A program made the position numbers and the translations under genes. A stretch of 64,000 nucleotides of DNA, from positions 310,001 through 374,000 of the forward strand of contig NZ_JABEDH010000002.1 in the NCBI RefSeq assembly GCF_029285175.1, in the 5' to 3' direction. The notes below the pieces were generated by a model. The model made no database searches. It saw only the letters and a program-made list of their open reading frames with translations, and was not told the origin of the DNA. The stretch comes from Sulfitobacter sp. M05. Its GTDB lineage: Bacteria; Pseudomonadota; Alphaproteobacteria; Rhodobacterales; Rhodobacteraceae. Shown here piece by piece: positions 52,654 through 61,048 of this stretch (positions within the stretch are counted from its first letter, which is position 1; each line of letters opens with the position of its first letter).

Positions 52654-53871
52654 TCCGCGCATCCAACCGTCCTCAAATTCCACCCGATCAACACCGGCCA
52701 GCCGCCTGATCCGTTCCAGCTCCGCCTCAAGTGCCGCCTGACGCGCCTTGCCCCAGCGGATAGTCCCCTCAGACCACAACGCCTTGACGCGCAGCACGTT
52801 CTGGTCCCGAAACGCCTTCATATCAATGCGTCCGACAATCCGATCGCCCTGCAATATAGGAAACACATAATAGCCGAAGGTGCGCTGCGGCTCCGGCACA
52901 AAAACCTCGATCCGATAGTTGAAACCGAATAACCGTTCCGCCCGCTTGCGGTCCCGCAATGCGGGGTCAAACGGGCTTAGGATACGCAGCCTGTTTGTCG
53001 GCTCCACCTCCAGCGCGCCATCTTCATCCAATCCGGGCCGCGCGAAGGCCGGCTTCACACTGCCATCCGCCCCGGTGATCTCCACCTGCTCCAACCGCCC
53101 GGCGGCCAGTTCGTTCTGGCACCACTGGCGCGCCTCTGCCGGGGTGATATGGGCCCAGAACGCCGCCAGCTCGCCATGGCTGGCAAAGCCCAACCGCGCC
53201 AAGGCCTGCGCACAGCACCAGTCGATCGTCTCGCCCACATCCGGCGCATGTACATCGTCACACAGGTGTTTCTCCAACACCCGTTCGGTCAGGTCATACC
53301 GTTTCTTGAATCCGTCACGCCCCACCACGCAGACCGCTCCAGAGCGCCAAAGATATTCAAGGGCGGTCTTGGACGGATGCCAATCCCACCAGCCCCCCGA
53401 TCCGCGTGCCTCGCCCTTACCGACATCACCGGAGGTCACCGGCCCTTCGGTTCTGATCTGGTCCAGAATAACTTGAAACTGTGCTTCGAAGCCGGCGCGC
53501 CGGTCTTTCTTCCAGCGCCCCCGCAACCGCTCTGCATCCCGCTGACGGCGCAGGTGCCACTGCGGGTAGAACGCCAGCGGAATCATCGCCGCGTCATGTG
53601 TCCAATGTTCGAACAAGGCCCGCTGTTTTTCGTAAAGCGTTTTTAGCCCCGCAGGCCGATAACGGGGCCGGCGCGCAAACAGGATCAAATCATGCGCCCG
53701 CGCCACCGTGTTGATACTGTCCAGCTGCACAAACCCAAGGCTTTCGATCATCGCCAACAGATCATCACCGGACGCCCCCCCTTGCGGGGCCTCGGCCAGC
53801 CTGTGACGGTCCAGAAACACCCGCCTTGCCTGCGCATTCTCCAGCCGCAGCATTCTGGTGTCAGGTCCCAT
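52633..53871 (-). CDS. YcaQ-like winged-helix DNA glycosylase family protein
   Basis: 412 residues, family length. LGFVQLDSINTVARAHDLILFARRPRY (about 45-71) holds the QLD segment tied to activity in E. coli YcaQ, and later segments EVFVPEPQRTFGYYVFPILQGDRIVGRIDMK match the C-terminal domain. The family unhooks DNA interstrand cross-links. The start at 53871 (MGPDTRMLRL) is uncertain; a methionine six codons later fits equally. Confidence 0.82.
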   Translation of the reverse strand: MGPDTRMLRLENAQARRVFLDRHRLAEAPQGGASGDDLLAMIESLGFVQLDSINTVARAHDLILFARRPRYRPAGLKTLYEKQRALFEHWTHDAAMIPLAFYPQWHLRRQRDAERLRGRWKKDRRAGFEAQFQVILDQIRTEGPVTSGDVGKGEARGSGGWWDWHPSKTALEYLWRSGAVCVVGRDGFKKRYDLTERVLEKHLCDDVHAPDVGETIDWCCAQALARLGFASHGELAAFWAHITPAEARQWCQNELAAGRLEQVEITGADGSVKPAFARPGLDEDGALEVEPTNRLRILSPFDPALRDRKRAERLFGFNYRIEVFVPEPQRTFGYYVFPILQGDRIVGRIDMKAFRDQNVLRVKALWSEGTIRWGKARQAALEAELERIRRLAGVDRVEFEDGWMRGSALHHL

Positions 53872-53882
53872 TCGTTCTGCCC

Positions 53883-54926
53883 CTAACGGCGGCGACGGCG
53901 CAGCGTATCACCGAAAGACAGGGTCGGTGTCAGGGTCACATTCTGCGGCACCTCCGCATCAGGTTCGTCCAGCGTCTGGTTCAAAACAATGCGCGCGGCC
54001 GCCTGTCCGATTTCGATCCGGCAGGCATCCATCGTTGCCAACTGCCGTGGCAACCCTTGCAACAGCTCGACGTTGTTGAACCCAGCAAGGCCAATCCGAC
54101 CGGGCACATCTATGCCCTTATCAAGCAGGTGCAACAATCCACCTGCCCCGATCATGTCGTTGGAATAATACAGAAAATCTAAGTCCGGAGACCGTGCCAG
54201 CATTTCCTGCGTCATCTCGCGTCCCTTGGCCAGGGCCGATCCGCCCGAATAAAATGCCCGGTCCTCGATTTCGACACCGGCCTTGGCCAGCGCCTCGGTA
54301 AACCCTTCGAACCGCTTACGTGCGCGGTGATCCAACGGCATCTTGGTGCCCAGAAACCCGATGTGTTCATAGCCTTCCTTCAGGATCGCATTGGCCATCT
54401 CGCGGCCGGCACGGCGGTGCGAAATCCCCACCATCGCATCCACCGGCTTGCCATCCGTATCCATAATCTCGACCACAGGTATCCCCGCATTGGACAGCAT
54501 CGCGCGGGTCGCCTCGGAATGCTCCAGCCCCGCGATGATCACGCCGGACGGACGCCAGGACAGCATCTCGTACAGCACCCGCTCTTCCTTTTCGGGCATA
54601 TAATCGGTCACCCCGACAACCGGCTGCAACGGCGTGTCCTCAAGGATCTGATTCACCCCGTTCAACACTTCGGGAAACACCATGTTGGACAGGGACGGAA
54701 TGATCACCGCCACCAGGTTCACCCGCTGTGACGCCAGCGAACCGGCGATTTGGTTGGGCACATAGCCCAGTTCCTTGGCCGCCGCTAAAACCTTGCTGCG
54801 GGTGGCGTCCGAAACATCCCCCCGGTTGCGCAACACACGGCTCACGGTCATTTCCGACACCCCGCAGGCATCTGAGACATCACGAAGTGTAAGCGGACGT
54901 TTGGCAGGAGTGGTCAATTTGGACAC
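53883..54926 (-). CDS. LacI-family transcriptional regulator
   Basis: 347 residues from a GTG at 54924-54926. The HTH (LTLRDVSDACGVSEMTVSRVLRN) and hinge (ELGYVPNQIAGSLASQR) are canonical. The effector domain is of the sugar-binding type and resembles the GntR gluconate-repressor branch (IIPSLSNMVFPEVLNGVNQIL). No sugar operon is adjacent, so its targets are elsewhere. It is the last chromosomal gene before the tRNA and island. Confidence 0.9.
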   Translation of the reverse strand: MSKLTTPAKRPLTLRDVSDACGVSEMTVSRVLRNRGDVSDATRSKVLAAAKELGYVPNQIAGSLASQRVNLVAVIIPSLSNMVFPEVLNGVNQILEDTPLQPVVGVTDYMPEKEERVLYEMLSWRPSGVIIAGLEHSEATRAMLSNAGIPVVEIMDTDGKPVDAMVGISHRRAGREMANAILKEGYEHIGFLGTKMPLDHRARKRFEGFTEALAKAGVEIEDRAFYSGGSALAKGREMTQEMLARSPDLDFLYYSNDMIGAGGLLHLLDKGIDVPGRIGLAGFNNVELLQGLPRQLATMDACRIEIGQAAARIVLNQTLDEPDAEVPQNVTLTPTLSFGDTLRRRRR

Positions 54927-55039
54927 CTTGTTTGTTCAGCCACCAGTTAGCGTGAACTATGCGCTGCGATCAAGCGCAGTGCAAAGCCGCATTGTAACGA
55001 TGACAAGCCTTTCAAGCTCGGTTAGACAATGCCGTGAAT

Positions 55040-55116
55040 GGCCCCGTGGCTCAACTGGATAGAGCAGCCCCCTCCTAAGGGGCAGGTTGCAGGTTCGAAT
55101 CCTGCCGGGGTCACCA
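55040..55116 (+). tRNA. tRNA-Arg (anticodon CCT)
   Basis: 77 bases including the encoded CCA. Acceptor stem GGCCCCG/CGGGGTC, D stem GCTC/GAGC, anticodon stem GCCCC/GGGGC with loop CTCCTAA, T stem GCAGG/CCTGC with TTCGAAT. All stems fold, with one G-U in the acceptor. Reads AGG codons. Its 3' end doubles as the attachment site of the downstream island. Confidence 0.96.
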
Positions 55117-55119
55117 AAA
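55100..55119 (+). repeat. attL core (3' end of tRNA-Arg)
   Basis: TCCTGCCGGGGTCACCAAAA, including the last 17 bases of the tRNA. It matches 60068-60087 at 19 of 20 positions in the same orientation. Confidence 0.8.
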
Positions 55120-55219
55120 ACACCTGAAGAATATGACTTATTTACAGGGCTTTGTGCAGGCACTTGCAGAAAGTCCCGTGAGCTTTCGCGCCGAATTCTG
55201 CTGAAACGGCGGAAATCTC

Positions 55220-55238
55220 GTACAAAACCTGTACAAAA
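55220..55238 (+). repeat. Paired GTACAAAA direct repeats
   Basis: Two identical 8-mers at 55220-55227 and 55231-55238, spaced 11 bases apart (one helical turn), about 100 bases inside attL. The spacing suits arm-type integrase sites, but no integrase is present to pair them with. Confidence 0.35.
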
Positions 55239-55271
55239 TTCGCACGTCTTTGCGCCTTTGGAGGCCTTCCA

Positions 55272-55523
55272 ATGAGCTGGCGGGTCGCCAACACATGTGC
55301 GGAACGGAAGTTCGGTAGCGCTACGCGCAAGCAGATCATTATGTTTCTGGCTGACAAGGCCAGCGACGACGGTTCAGGTATCTGGTGTTCAAAGGGCACG
55401 ATCCAGCGACACACCGAGCTTGGAGAGACCACCGTCAAGCGAACCGTGCGCGCGTTCCTGAAGGAAGGCATCCTGGTCGAGACCGGCGCACGGACCTGCA
55501 AGAACGGTTTCACTGTCGTTTAG
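55272..55523 (+). pseudogene. Truncated helix-turn-helix replication-type protein
   Basis: 83 codons with a good GGAGG before the ATG. MSWRVANTCAERKFGSATRKQIIMFLADKASDDGSGIWCSKGTIQRHTELGETTVKRTVRAFLKEG is the start of a family of HTH proteins found on alphaproteobacterial plasmids and prophages (quoted here by its key parts GSATRK, SKGTIQRHTELGETTVKRTV). Known relatives continue well past KNGFTV, where this one stops. It overlaps the opposing lipoprotein gene, so a junction near 55520 has removed the 3' part. Confidence 0.6.
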
Positions 55524-55769
55524 ATAACCGACATCGGTGGGGTGCTCATCACACGAGGTGAGCTCCACGTTCTTGGCGCGCATCCTCAGCGAGAACTGCA
55601 AGCCAACAGGCATGTCTTCGATTGATCCATACTGAGCCAAAGCGACCGCTCTGTCGGCCTCGATTCCGTTCAGGTAACCTTGCTCAATATTGTCAGCCGT
55701 TGGACTGCGGTCTTTGCATCCGAACAGAACCGACAATGCCAACATTGCAATAATCATCTTTTTCATCAT
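55389..55769 (-). CDS. Small lipoprotein, probably chimeric at the 3' end
   Basis: 126 residues; start ATG 55769 or 55766. A lipobox-like MIIAMLALSVLFGC gives lipidation at about Cys18. The first 85 residues look like a real small lipoprotein, but the rest is antisense to the HTH fragment and is unlikely to be native. The start overlaps the stop of the membrane-protein gene upstream (ATGA). Unrecognised family; such pairs occur in conjugation clusters, though nothing here proves that origin. Confidence 0.45.
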   Translation of the reverse strand: MMKKMIIAMLALSVLFGCKDRSPTADNIEQGYLNGIEADRAVALAQYGSIEDMPVGLQFSLRMRAKNVELTSCDEHPTDVGYLNDSETVLAGPCAGLDQDAFLQERAHGSLDGGLSKLGVSLDRAL

Positions 55770-56077
55770 CAGTTTCCTTTCGATTTCGGGCCTTTGAGAA
55801 GGCGTTGCGCACCACGGCCAACTCCGGCCTTTGTCACACGTCCCACGGCGGCTGCTTGGTTCGTGACAACGCCGGCGGCTGCGACCGTGCCAACCACGTT
55901 GGATTCGAGATTCATCGTGTTCGCTCTTTCAGTCAGCATCCCTGCGCGCGACATGACATGATCTCCAAGCTCGGTGATCACGCTGGATGCCAGGATGACC
56001 AGATAGAGCGTCACCAGGACGTACATGCAGACCAAACCAACAAGAATGATCACAGTGAACCAGGACCCAGCGGTCAA
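55769..56077 (-). CDS. Single-pass membrane protein, probably 5'-truncated
   Basis: 102 residues from a TTG at 56075-56077 that directly follows an in-frame TAG. A strong membrane helix (about 8-33) leads into a Gly/Ala/Val-rich basic region. The weak start and the abutting ParB-like fragment on the other strand suggest the true 5' end was lost. No family recognised. Confidence 0.4.
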   Translation of the reverse strand: MTAGSWFTVIILVGLVCMYVLVTLYLVILASSVITELGDHVMSRAGMLTERANTMNLESNVVGTVAAAGVVTNQAAAVGRVTKAGVGRGAQRLLKGPKSKGN

Positions 56078-56116
56078 CTATCTTTGCGCATTCATGGACA
56101 GGACACCGGATACCCT

Positions 56117-56836
56117 TTGGCGACACTTCGTAAGGCATTGAGAAACAGCGGCTCACTTGATGCCATTCTTGTATGGCGCGAACAGGATGGCGAAGGGAAA
56201 GAAACAGGCCGCTTAGTGCTCCTTGATGGGCACTTTCGGGTGATCGCCTATCGGGCAGAGATTGCCGAAGGACATATTGAGGGGAAGGGCATCCCAACGC
56301 ATCTTGCGAAAGGTACACGTATCGAAGCAGAACTTGCTGCCTTGCGCGCCAATACCAAGGACGCGCTGCCGTTGACACCATTGGAACGGACGGATGCCGC
56401 ATGGGCCTTGGTGCGCAGATACAGAAACAAAATATCCAAGTCGCAACTAGCGAAGTCCTCTGGTGTATCAGAGCGTTCTATTGCGAACATGCGAAGTAAG
56501 CTCAAAGAGTTCGTTGAGGCGAAGGAGACACCCTCAGGCGACTGGTGGCAGGACCGCAAGTGGCCCGAAGAGAGCACCTTCACGCCCCCAGAAGATGCCG
56601 AAAGGGAGCGCCTGATTGCGACCCTCGCGAATTCGATCACGGAGGCGATCAGGGAAAACCGGATCCGTGATGTTGAGATCAAGGCGGAGGCCATCCAACG
56701 AGCACTGGGTCAGCGCGATATGGCAGACGTGGTGGAATACCTTGGGCTTAGCCTTGGAGAGTTCGATGAGTTCTCGGAGGATGTGTCAGATCAAGACCTG
56801 AACAACGACCTTGAGTATCGGCCAGAGGTTCACTGA
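56117..56836 (+). pseudogene. ParB-like DNA-binding protein, 5' end missing
   Basis: About 239 codons from a possible TTG at 56117; the open frame extends upstream, but only as the antisense of the membrane-protein gene. LVLLDGHFRVIAYRAEIAEG is the ParB/Srx-like nuclease fold motif, followed by LTPLERTDAAWALVRRY and a helix-turn-helix (ISKSQLAKSSGVSERSIANMRSKL). Relatives begin with about 50 more residues before LRKALRNSGSLDAILVW. Plasmid-type partition or regulatory protein; probably non-functional unless the TTG is used. Confidence 0.55.
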
Positions 56837-56960
56837 AGCAGCAACAGCCATGCACCACTTAGGTGTGCATTTTGCACAGGTAGGGATAGATGACATTTGA
56901 TTGAAACTGGTTTTAAGCCCACCTGAACGAGTACAATATGTGTCACACGGTGGGCGGGAA

Positions 56961-56994
56961 GCGGACTTTCATCTCAGTCAACATGAATGTCCGC
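56961..56994. repeat. REP-like hairpin
   Basis: Inverted repeat GCGGACTTTCAT / ATGAATGTCCGC with 11 of 12 pairs and a 10-base loop. It lies in the otherwise empty 56837-57070 stretch, just past the 3' end of the three-gene operon. Similar GCGGACATTCAT hairpins are, from memory, common between Rhodobacterales genes. Confidence 0.55.
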
Positions 56995-57070
56995 TCTTTC
57001 GTCAAACATCGCAACACATCTGGCCTATCCGCTTCCCCGATTTACGACAATTGTGCCGGTAGACTTGTCG

Positions 57071-57631
57071 CTACTTCAGGCGGCTTAAAATCTCGTCTTC
57101 CAACTGTTTCCTTACCTTTGCACACAAGGTGCCAATGTGTTGAGCGGAAGTCTCGAGTGCCGCACACTTTACGTCGTCCCCCAAGTTCGGGTTGTAAGCC
57201 GCATTGAACTTGTCTGCCGCCACATCAAAATGGTGCGGGGTAATTGCCTCCCATTGCGTCCCGTTGGCAAACTGGCTGTCGCTCACCTTTCGAAGATTAA
57301 TCTGCAGCTTGAGATGTAGCTCACAAAATTCTCTGTTCAATCCGCCAATATCGGCATTTTCAGAAATTTGGCCTGCGGCAGATATACTGTTCAGCCGCTC
57401 TCCTATCATTTCCAATTCATCAAGAATCAAGTAGATAGGACGTTGGAAATTATCGCAGAATTGTTCCCGCATCAAGTTAGCTTCGCGTATCTCTTTGTCT
57501 CGACGCTCAGATTCAATTCTTACATTGCGCGTCAGCCATAGATTGAACAAGTTAAGCGCCAGCGAAAGCAACGCAATCACGGCCGTCAAAGTACGTGGGT
57601 CAAACGTGCTGGTGACATGTTCAGGCGGCAT
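57071..57631 (-). CDS. Single-pass membrane protein of the island operon (candidate effector)
   Basis: 186 residues. One membrane helix at about 14-34 (LTAVIALLSLALNLFNLWLT), then a charged helix (RIESERRDKEIREANLMREQ) and a helical cytoplasmic domain to the end. No enzymatic motif. It starts 4 bases after the STAS-like stop with TAGGTG as ribosome site, so it is translated with the two upstream genes. Its simple TM-plus-helical design resembles membrane effectors in defence operons, but that is analogy only. Confidence 0.7.
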   Translation of the reverse strand: MPPEHVTSTFDPRTLTAVIALLSLALNLFNLWLTRNVRIESERRDKEIREANLMREQFCDNFQRPIYLILDELEMIGERLNSISAAGQISENADIGGLNREFCELHLKLQINLRKVSDSQFANGTQWEAITPHHFDVAADKFNAAYNPNLGDDVKCAALETSAQHIGTLCAKVRKQLEDEILSRLK

Positions 57632-57635
57632 ACAC

Positions 57636-57956
57636 CTAGCCTAACGCGCTGCGCTTCATAAGAGAGTCCCTGATGCCCTCCGCGACCTGCTGCATAACGA
57701 TAGAGGACGCCTGAAAGCGATAGTGGGCCAAAAAGCCTTCCTTACCCAACTTTTTGACGGATTGGGCGAACATTCCTTGAAAGAAGGAACTCGACAATGT
57801 CAGTAGCTCGCCCGGAATGACCACATCGACAGTTTCATCATCACCATCCAAATGGTCAAGCATCCACTTTTCGCGCGCATCCTCGCCACGCTCATGGCCC
57901 ACAAGGTTGCGGACCTTGCCATCATTAGTCAGTTCAGAAAACAGTATTTCAGTCAT
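57636..57956 (-). CDS. STAS-like (DUF4325-type) protein
   Basis: 106 residues from the ATG at 57954-57956, 5 bases after GGAGG; an ATG one codon earlier is possible. The pattern DVVIPGELLTLSSSFFQGMFAQ followed by HYRFQASSIVMQQVAEGIRDSL fits the STAS-like DUF4325 fold, including the serine-rich loop (SSS at about 59-61) where anti-anti-sigma factors are phosphorylated. Such proteins usually sit beside GHKL ATPases, as here. The start overlaps the ATPase gene's end by 8 bases. Confidence 0.7.
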   Translation of the reverse strand: MTEILFSELTNDGKVRNLVGHERGEDAREKWMLDHLDGDDETVDVVIPGELLTLSSSFFQGMFAQSVKKLGKEGFLAHYRFQASSIVMQQVAEGIRDSLMKRSALG

Positions 57957-59430
57957 CATCGCCTCCATCATGAACACTTCCGTAGTTGAGTGGGTCTAGA
58001 ACAAAACCCATGCTTATAATTGTACCGGGGAACCCTACAGGGACATCATAAACGAAATCGGTGTCCGGCGGGTGTCCTCTATCGTTGTTAGGGTTGAACC
58101 ACAAGGTCCTCGGCGCTTCAGGGCTATCCCTCAGACCTTTAACATAGGGTGTACGTAGGGAAATACAGGACCGACCTGATAGAATTGTTATCTTCGGCGC
58201 ATGACCTTGGGAGAGCGTCGTACCCAAACCACTCACCACATCTAGCATTGAAGGTAGGCCAACACCACCTTGTTCTTTCTCCCATTTTTCTGGGTCACAC
58301 GTTATGCCGTCCTGCAGTGCTGCTAGAGTTAAAAGTGTCTCTCGTGATTGTTTAGCCCCCGCCGAGATGGCGTTTTTAACATAGTTGTCTAGTTTTTCTG
58401 CAAGGTCAGGTGAGGCTCGTCCGAGACTTTCGGCGAACGTATCACCAAGATTTACGATTCCAAGATACGCATGAAGCCGCGTCTCTCCCGAATCGTCATC
58501 CGTTCGACGCGCCAAAAAACCACTGACATTCCACCGTCCATCCCCTCGTTCCCCGTCGCTGTGTCGTTCGGCATTATTTAGCATTTCTGCAAGGATACTC
58601 TGTATCCCAACCCAACCAGTATCAGTGAGTTCCTCAGGCGGGTCTAATTTGCCAAGCCAACTATCAATTGCATCGCACAACCGGTCTGCGACTTTCTCCG
58701 CCTTCTGTAATTGCGCAAACCGGCGTTCACTTTGCGAAGACCCTGCATCTCGGCGACGCTCTAGCGGAAATGCCCAAACATCGCTTAGGTCGCGAAGGCC
58801 AACCAAATCAATGTCCATACCGTCTGTTATTCCAACGGCATGAAGTACCTTCTGCATTGGCAAATCCATGAACCCACCGTCAAAAACGCGCAGCATATCG
58901 TCCCACATAAGACGTAATATCATGAACGGCGTAATATCTTGGCAGAACTTGTCCCGAAAATTGAGCGTTACTGCTGCAGCGCTTGCTTCCGCTTTGGAGA
59001 TTTTCTGAAGACCCTGCATTGTCGCAATCGGGTCGGCTAAGAAGGAAAAGTTCTCAAGGTCAATGGTTTCTGAGCTGTCTTGGTCACGTTTTGGCAAGTC
59101 CAACCACCCGTTTTCCGTTTGGCGGCGTGGGAAAAGATTATCGAGAACAACTGAGTCCCGCCTCTTCCTTAGCAAGAGAAGCTGCAGTTCTTTGGGGATT
59201 TCAAGGCCGCGTGTCTCTGACGGAAACTTCGCTCGCACCCGCTCATCAATTGCACGGCGCAGTGAAGCACGTCGTTCAGAATCCTGCCCTGAAAGGTTCC
59301 AGTTCTTTTGAAGTTGTGCGCGATATTCTCGGCGGCTCTCTTCCAAGTACTCATCGTGATCAACGCCGCGTGCCTGAGCACTTCGAGCTTGAAATGCACC
59401 AAGGAACCTTCTGAGAGGGGTGTCATCCAT
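57949..59430 (-). CDS. GHKL ATPase with STAS-like N-terminal region
   Basis: 493 residues, no signal or membrane helix. An Arg-rich N-terminus (1-100) is followed by a region that looks STAS-like (AAAVTLNFRDKFCQDITPFM, about 151-170). The GHKL ATPase part has the N box AEMLNNAERHS at about 281-291, a G1-like GIVNLGDTFAES at about 324-335 and the G2 box QGGVGLPSMLDVV at about 387-399. The C-terminal strand FPGTIISMGFVL is also seen in ATPases paired with DUF4325 proteins. There is no histidine-kinase dimerisation motif, so a serine-kinase-like anti-factor is more likely. First gene of the three-gene operon; A+T-rich relative to the flanks. Confidence 0.72.
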   Translation of the reverse strand: MDDTPLRRFLGAFQARSAQARGVDHDEYLEESRREYRAQLQKNWNLSGQDSERRASLRRAIDERVRAKFPSETRGLEIPKELQLLLLRKRRDSVVLDNLFPRRQTENGWLDLPKRDQDSSETIDLENFSFLADPIATMQGLQKISKAEASAAAVTLNFRDKFCQDITPFMILRLMWDDMLRVFDGGFMDLPMQKVLHAVGITDGMDIDLVGLRDLSDVWAFPLERRRDAGSSQSERRFAQLQKAEKVADRLCDAIDSWLGKLDPPEELTDTGWVGIQSILAEMLNNAERHSDGERGDGRWNVSGFLARRTDDDSGETRLHAYLGIVNLGDTFAESLGRASPDLAEKLDNYVKNAISAGAKQSRETLLTLAALQDGITCDPEKWEKEQGGVGLPSMLDVVSGLGTTLSQGHAPKITILSGRSCISLRTPYVKGLRDSPEAPRTLWFNPNNDRGHPPDTDFVYDVPVGFPGTIISMGFVLDPLNYGSVHDGGDDD

Positions 59431-60067
59431 TAGCCAATACCATTCTCACTTTTAAAGGCATACAAAATGAAATGAGTAGCTTGGCAACCATCTAGTCGCA
59501 AGTTGCTAAAACGAAAGTCTGTCCGATTGTCTGTATAGAATCCCGCAGGGTAAAAACAAACTGTTTCGCTGTGGCGGTTGTGGGCTTAAATAACGAAAAT
59601 GGTATGAACATATGCTATCCCCTGAATTATTCAAACCGCCTATCAGCTCAGGCTGCCGTCCGCATTGACGGCAACGAAGTCACGTTCAGAGGTCATAGAA
59701 ATAGCTAAATTGCTGCGGCATGTACGAATGTCTGCAATGCGGGTGGCGACTGCAGCGTTGCGACCGTAGGATAAACGTCGGCTATGGCCATTTGTATCGA
59801 CTAGTCACAGCAATAGGCAGGGGCGAAGCAGAAGTATTCAGGTCACCCAATGTCTATACAATAACCTAGAACTATATACAGATTTCGCTGGAGAAAGACC
59901 GTGCCGTCGTCTGTTAACATCTCGCGGGTTATCTCATGCATACCTAGAATTCCACCGAGCAGCAACTGTGGTGTCCGTTACACCACCAATTAGGCACACC
60001 ACCGAGCTCTATAAAAAAATAAATAATATCAAAGCATTACGCGATGTATGTATTCCCAACCACCCCC
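59431..60067. other. Gene-free right arm of the island
   Basis: About 640 bases without a convincing gene. The part next to 59430 must hold the promoter of the ATPase operon. The rest is A+T rich, with short open frames that lack ribosome sites or any recognisable product. I see no integrase fragment or tRNA here. Confidence 0.6.
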
Positions 60068-60087
60068 TCCTGCCGGGGTCGCCAAAA
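60068..60087 (+). repeat. attR core
   Basis: TCCTGCCGGGGTCGCCAAAA, a direct repeat of 55100-55119 with one change (A to G in the CCA region). No tRNA lies upstream of it, so it is a displaced tRNA 3' end rather than a second gene. The 210 bases between it and the thi operon hold no evident gene. Confidence 0.75.
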
Positions 60088-60298
60088 CAAATGCAACACC
60101 TTACAGAAATAAGTGTGATCCACTCTGCAAGATCGTGCAGGATTTTTCATTATCCATGTGCGAACATGTAGAGAACAACCGTAAGCGTCCGTGGCCCAAG
60201 AGGTTTGTATGAAACCTGACTGGAGGGGCACAGGGATTGCTCACCTCTCTTTTTGCCAGAAGGCCCGGTCAGCCGCCGTTTTCCAACATCTCAGACCT

Positions 60299-61048
60299 TT
60301 ATAATGCCCCCGTGCCCTGTGCATAGCGGGTCAAACGGGCCGCCAGAAAACCGACAGAGATGTGCAAAACCACGGTCAGACAAGCCAACACGATCAAGCT
60401 GGCGAACATCAGGTCGATTTTTGCCCGACCATTGGCCAGCAACATGAGATAGCCAAGCCCCCTTGAGGCCCCAACCCATTCACCAATCACCGCGCCAATC
60501 GGTGCATAGACCGCCGCCAGCCGCAACCCCGTGCCCAGACTGGGAAGCGCTTGGGGAATTTGGATGTGGCGCATGAAGTTCCACTTCCCTGCCCCCATCG
60601 AAATCGACAAATCGCGATATCCGCCGTCGATCCGCATCAACCCGTCATGAAAGGCCGACGTGACGGGAAAATAGATGATCAGGACAGCCATCACAATTTT
60701 CGACCCCATGCCATAGCCGAACCAAAGCGTTAACAAAGGTGCCAGCGCGAAAACCGGCACGGCTTGGGTAAAGACAAGGATCGGCAACATCAGCCGCTCG
60801 GCCGTCCTTGACAGTGCCAATTGAACCGCCGTCACAACGCCAAGCAGGGTACCTATCAGCAAGCCAAGCAGGACCTCAACCGTTGTAACCCATGCATTTT
60901 CCGCGATGATCACACGGCTTTTGAAAGCGGCCTGCGCAACCCGCCACGGCGAGGGCAGGATAAAATGGGGGGCGCCAGTGATCCCAACCAAAACCTGCCA
61001 CAGGCCGATGCCGATCAACAAAGCCAGCACAGTATCGCGAATTTTCAT
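60299..61048 (-). CDS. thiX: ABC transporter permease, thiamin-precursor type
   Basis: 249 residues with six membrane helices and the EAA loop GAGKWNFMRHIQIPQALPSLGTGLR. Belongs to the SsuC/TauC/ThiX permease group; the neighbours (TenA and a ThiY-like protein) make thiamin pyrimidine uptake the best call. Its start overlaps the ATPase stop (ATGA). Confidence 0.82.
   Translation of the reverse strand: MKIRDTVLALLIGIGLWQVLVGITGAPHFILPSPWRVAQAAFKSRVIIAENAWVTTVEVLLGLLIGTLLGVVTAVQLALSRTAERLMLPILVFTQAVPVFALAPLLTLWFGYGMGSKIVMAVLIIYFPVTSAFHDGLMRIDGGYRDLSISMGAGKWNFMRHIQIPQALPSLGTGLRLAAVYAPIGAVIGEWVGASRGLGYLMLLANGRAKIDLMFASLIVLACLTVVLHISVGFLAARLTRYAQGTGAL

Larger units (their letters stand above)
55100..60087. 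mobile_element. Small genomic island integrated in tRNA-Arg(CCT)
   Basis: About 5 kb between an attL inside the tRNA (55100-55119) and an imperfect attR (60068-60087). Composition is visibly richer in A+T than the flanks, especially from 57 kb on. It carries broken mobile-element genes at the left and a three-gene operon at the right. No integrase, excisionase or relaxase is visible, so it is either a decayed remnant or a passenger moved by an integrase in trans. Confidence 0.75.

Noticed and set aside
54992-55006. TTGTAACGATGACAA as LacI autoregulatory operator
   Set aside because: Arms are not symmetrical about the central CG, so the match is weak.
60068-60087. Second tRNA-Arg gene
   Set aside because: Only the 3' end sequence is present; no D or anticodon stem lies upstream, so it is an att duplicate.
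59968-60171. 67-codon frame across attR
   Set aside because: Spans the island boundary and lacks a ribosome site; product is not protein-like.
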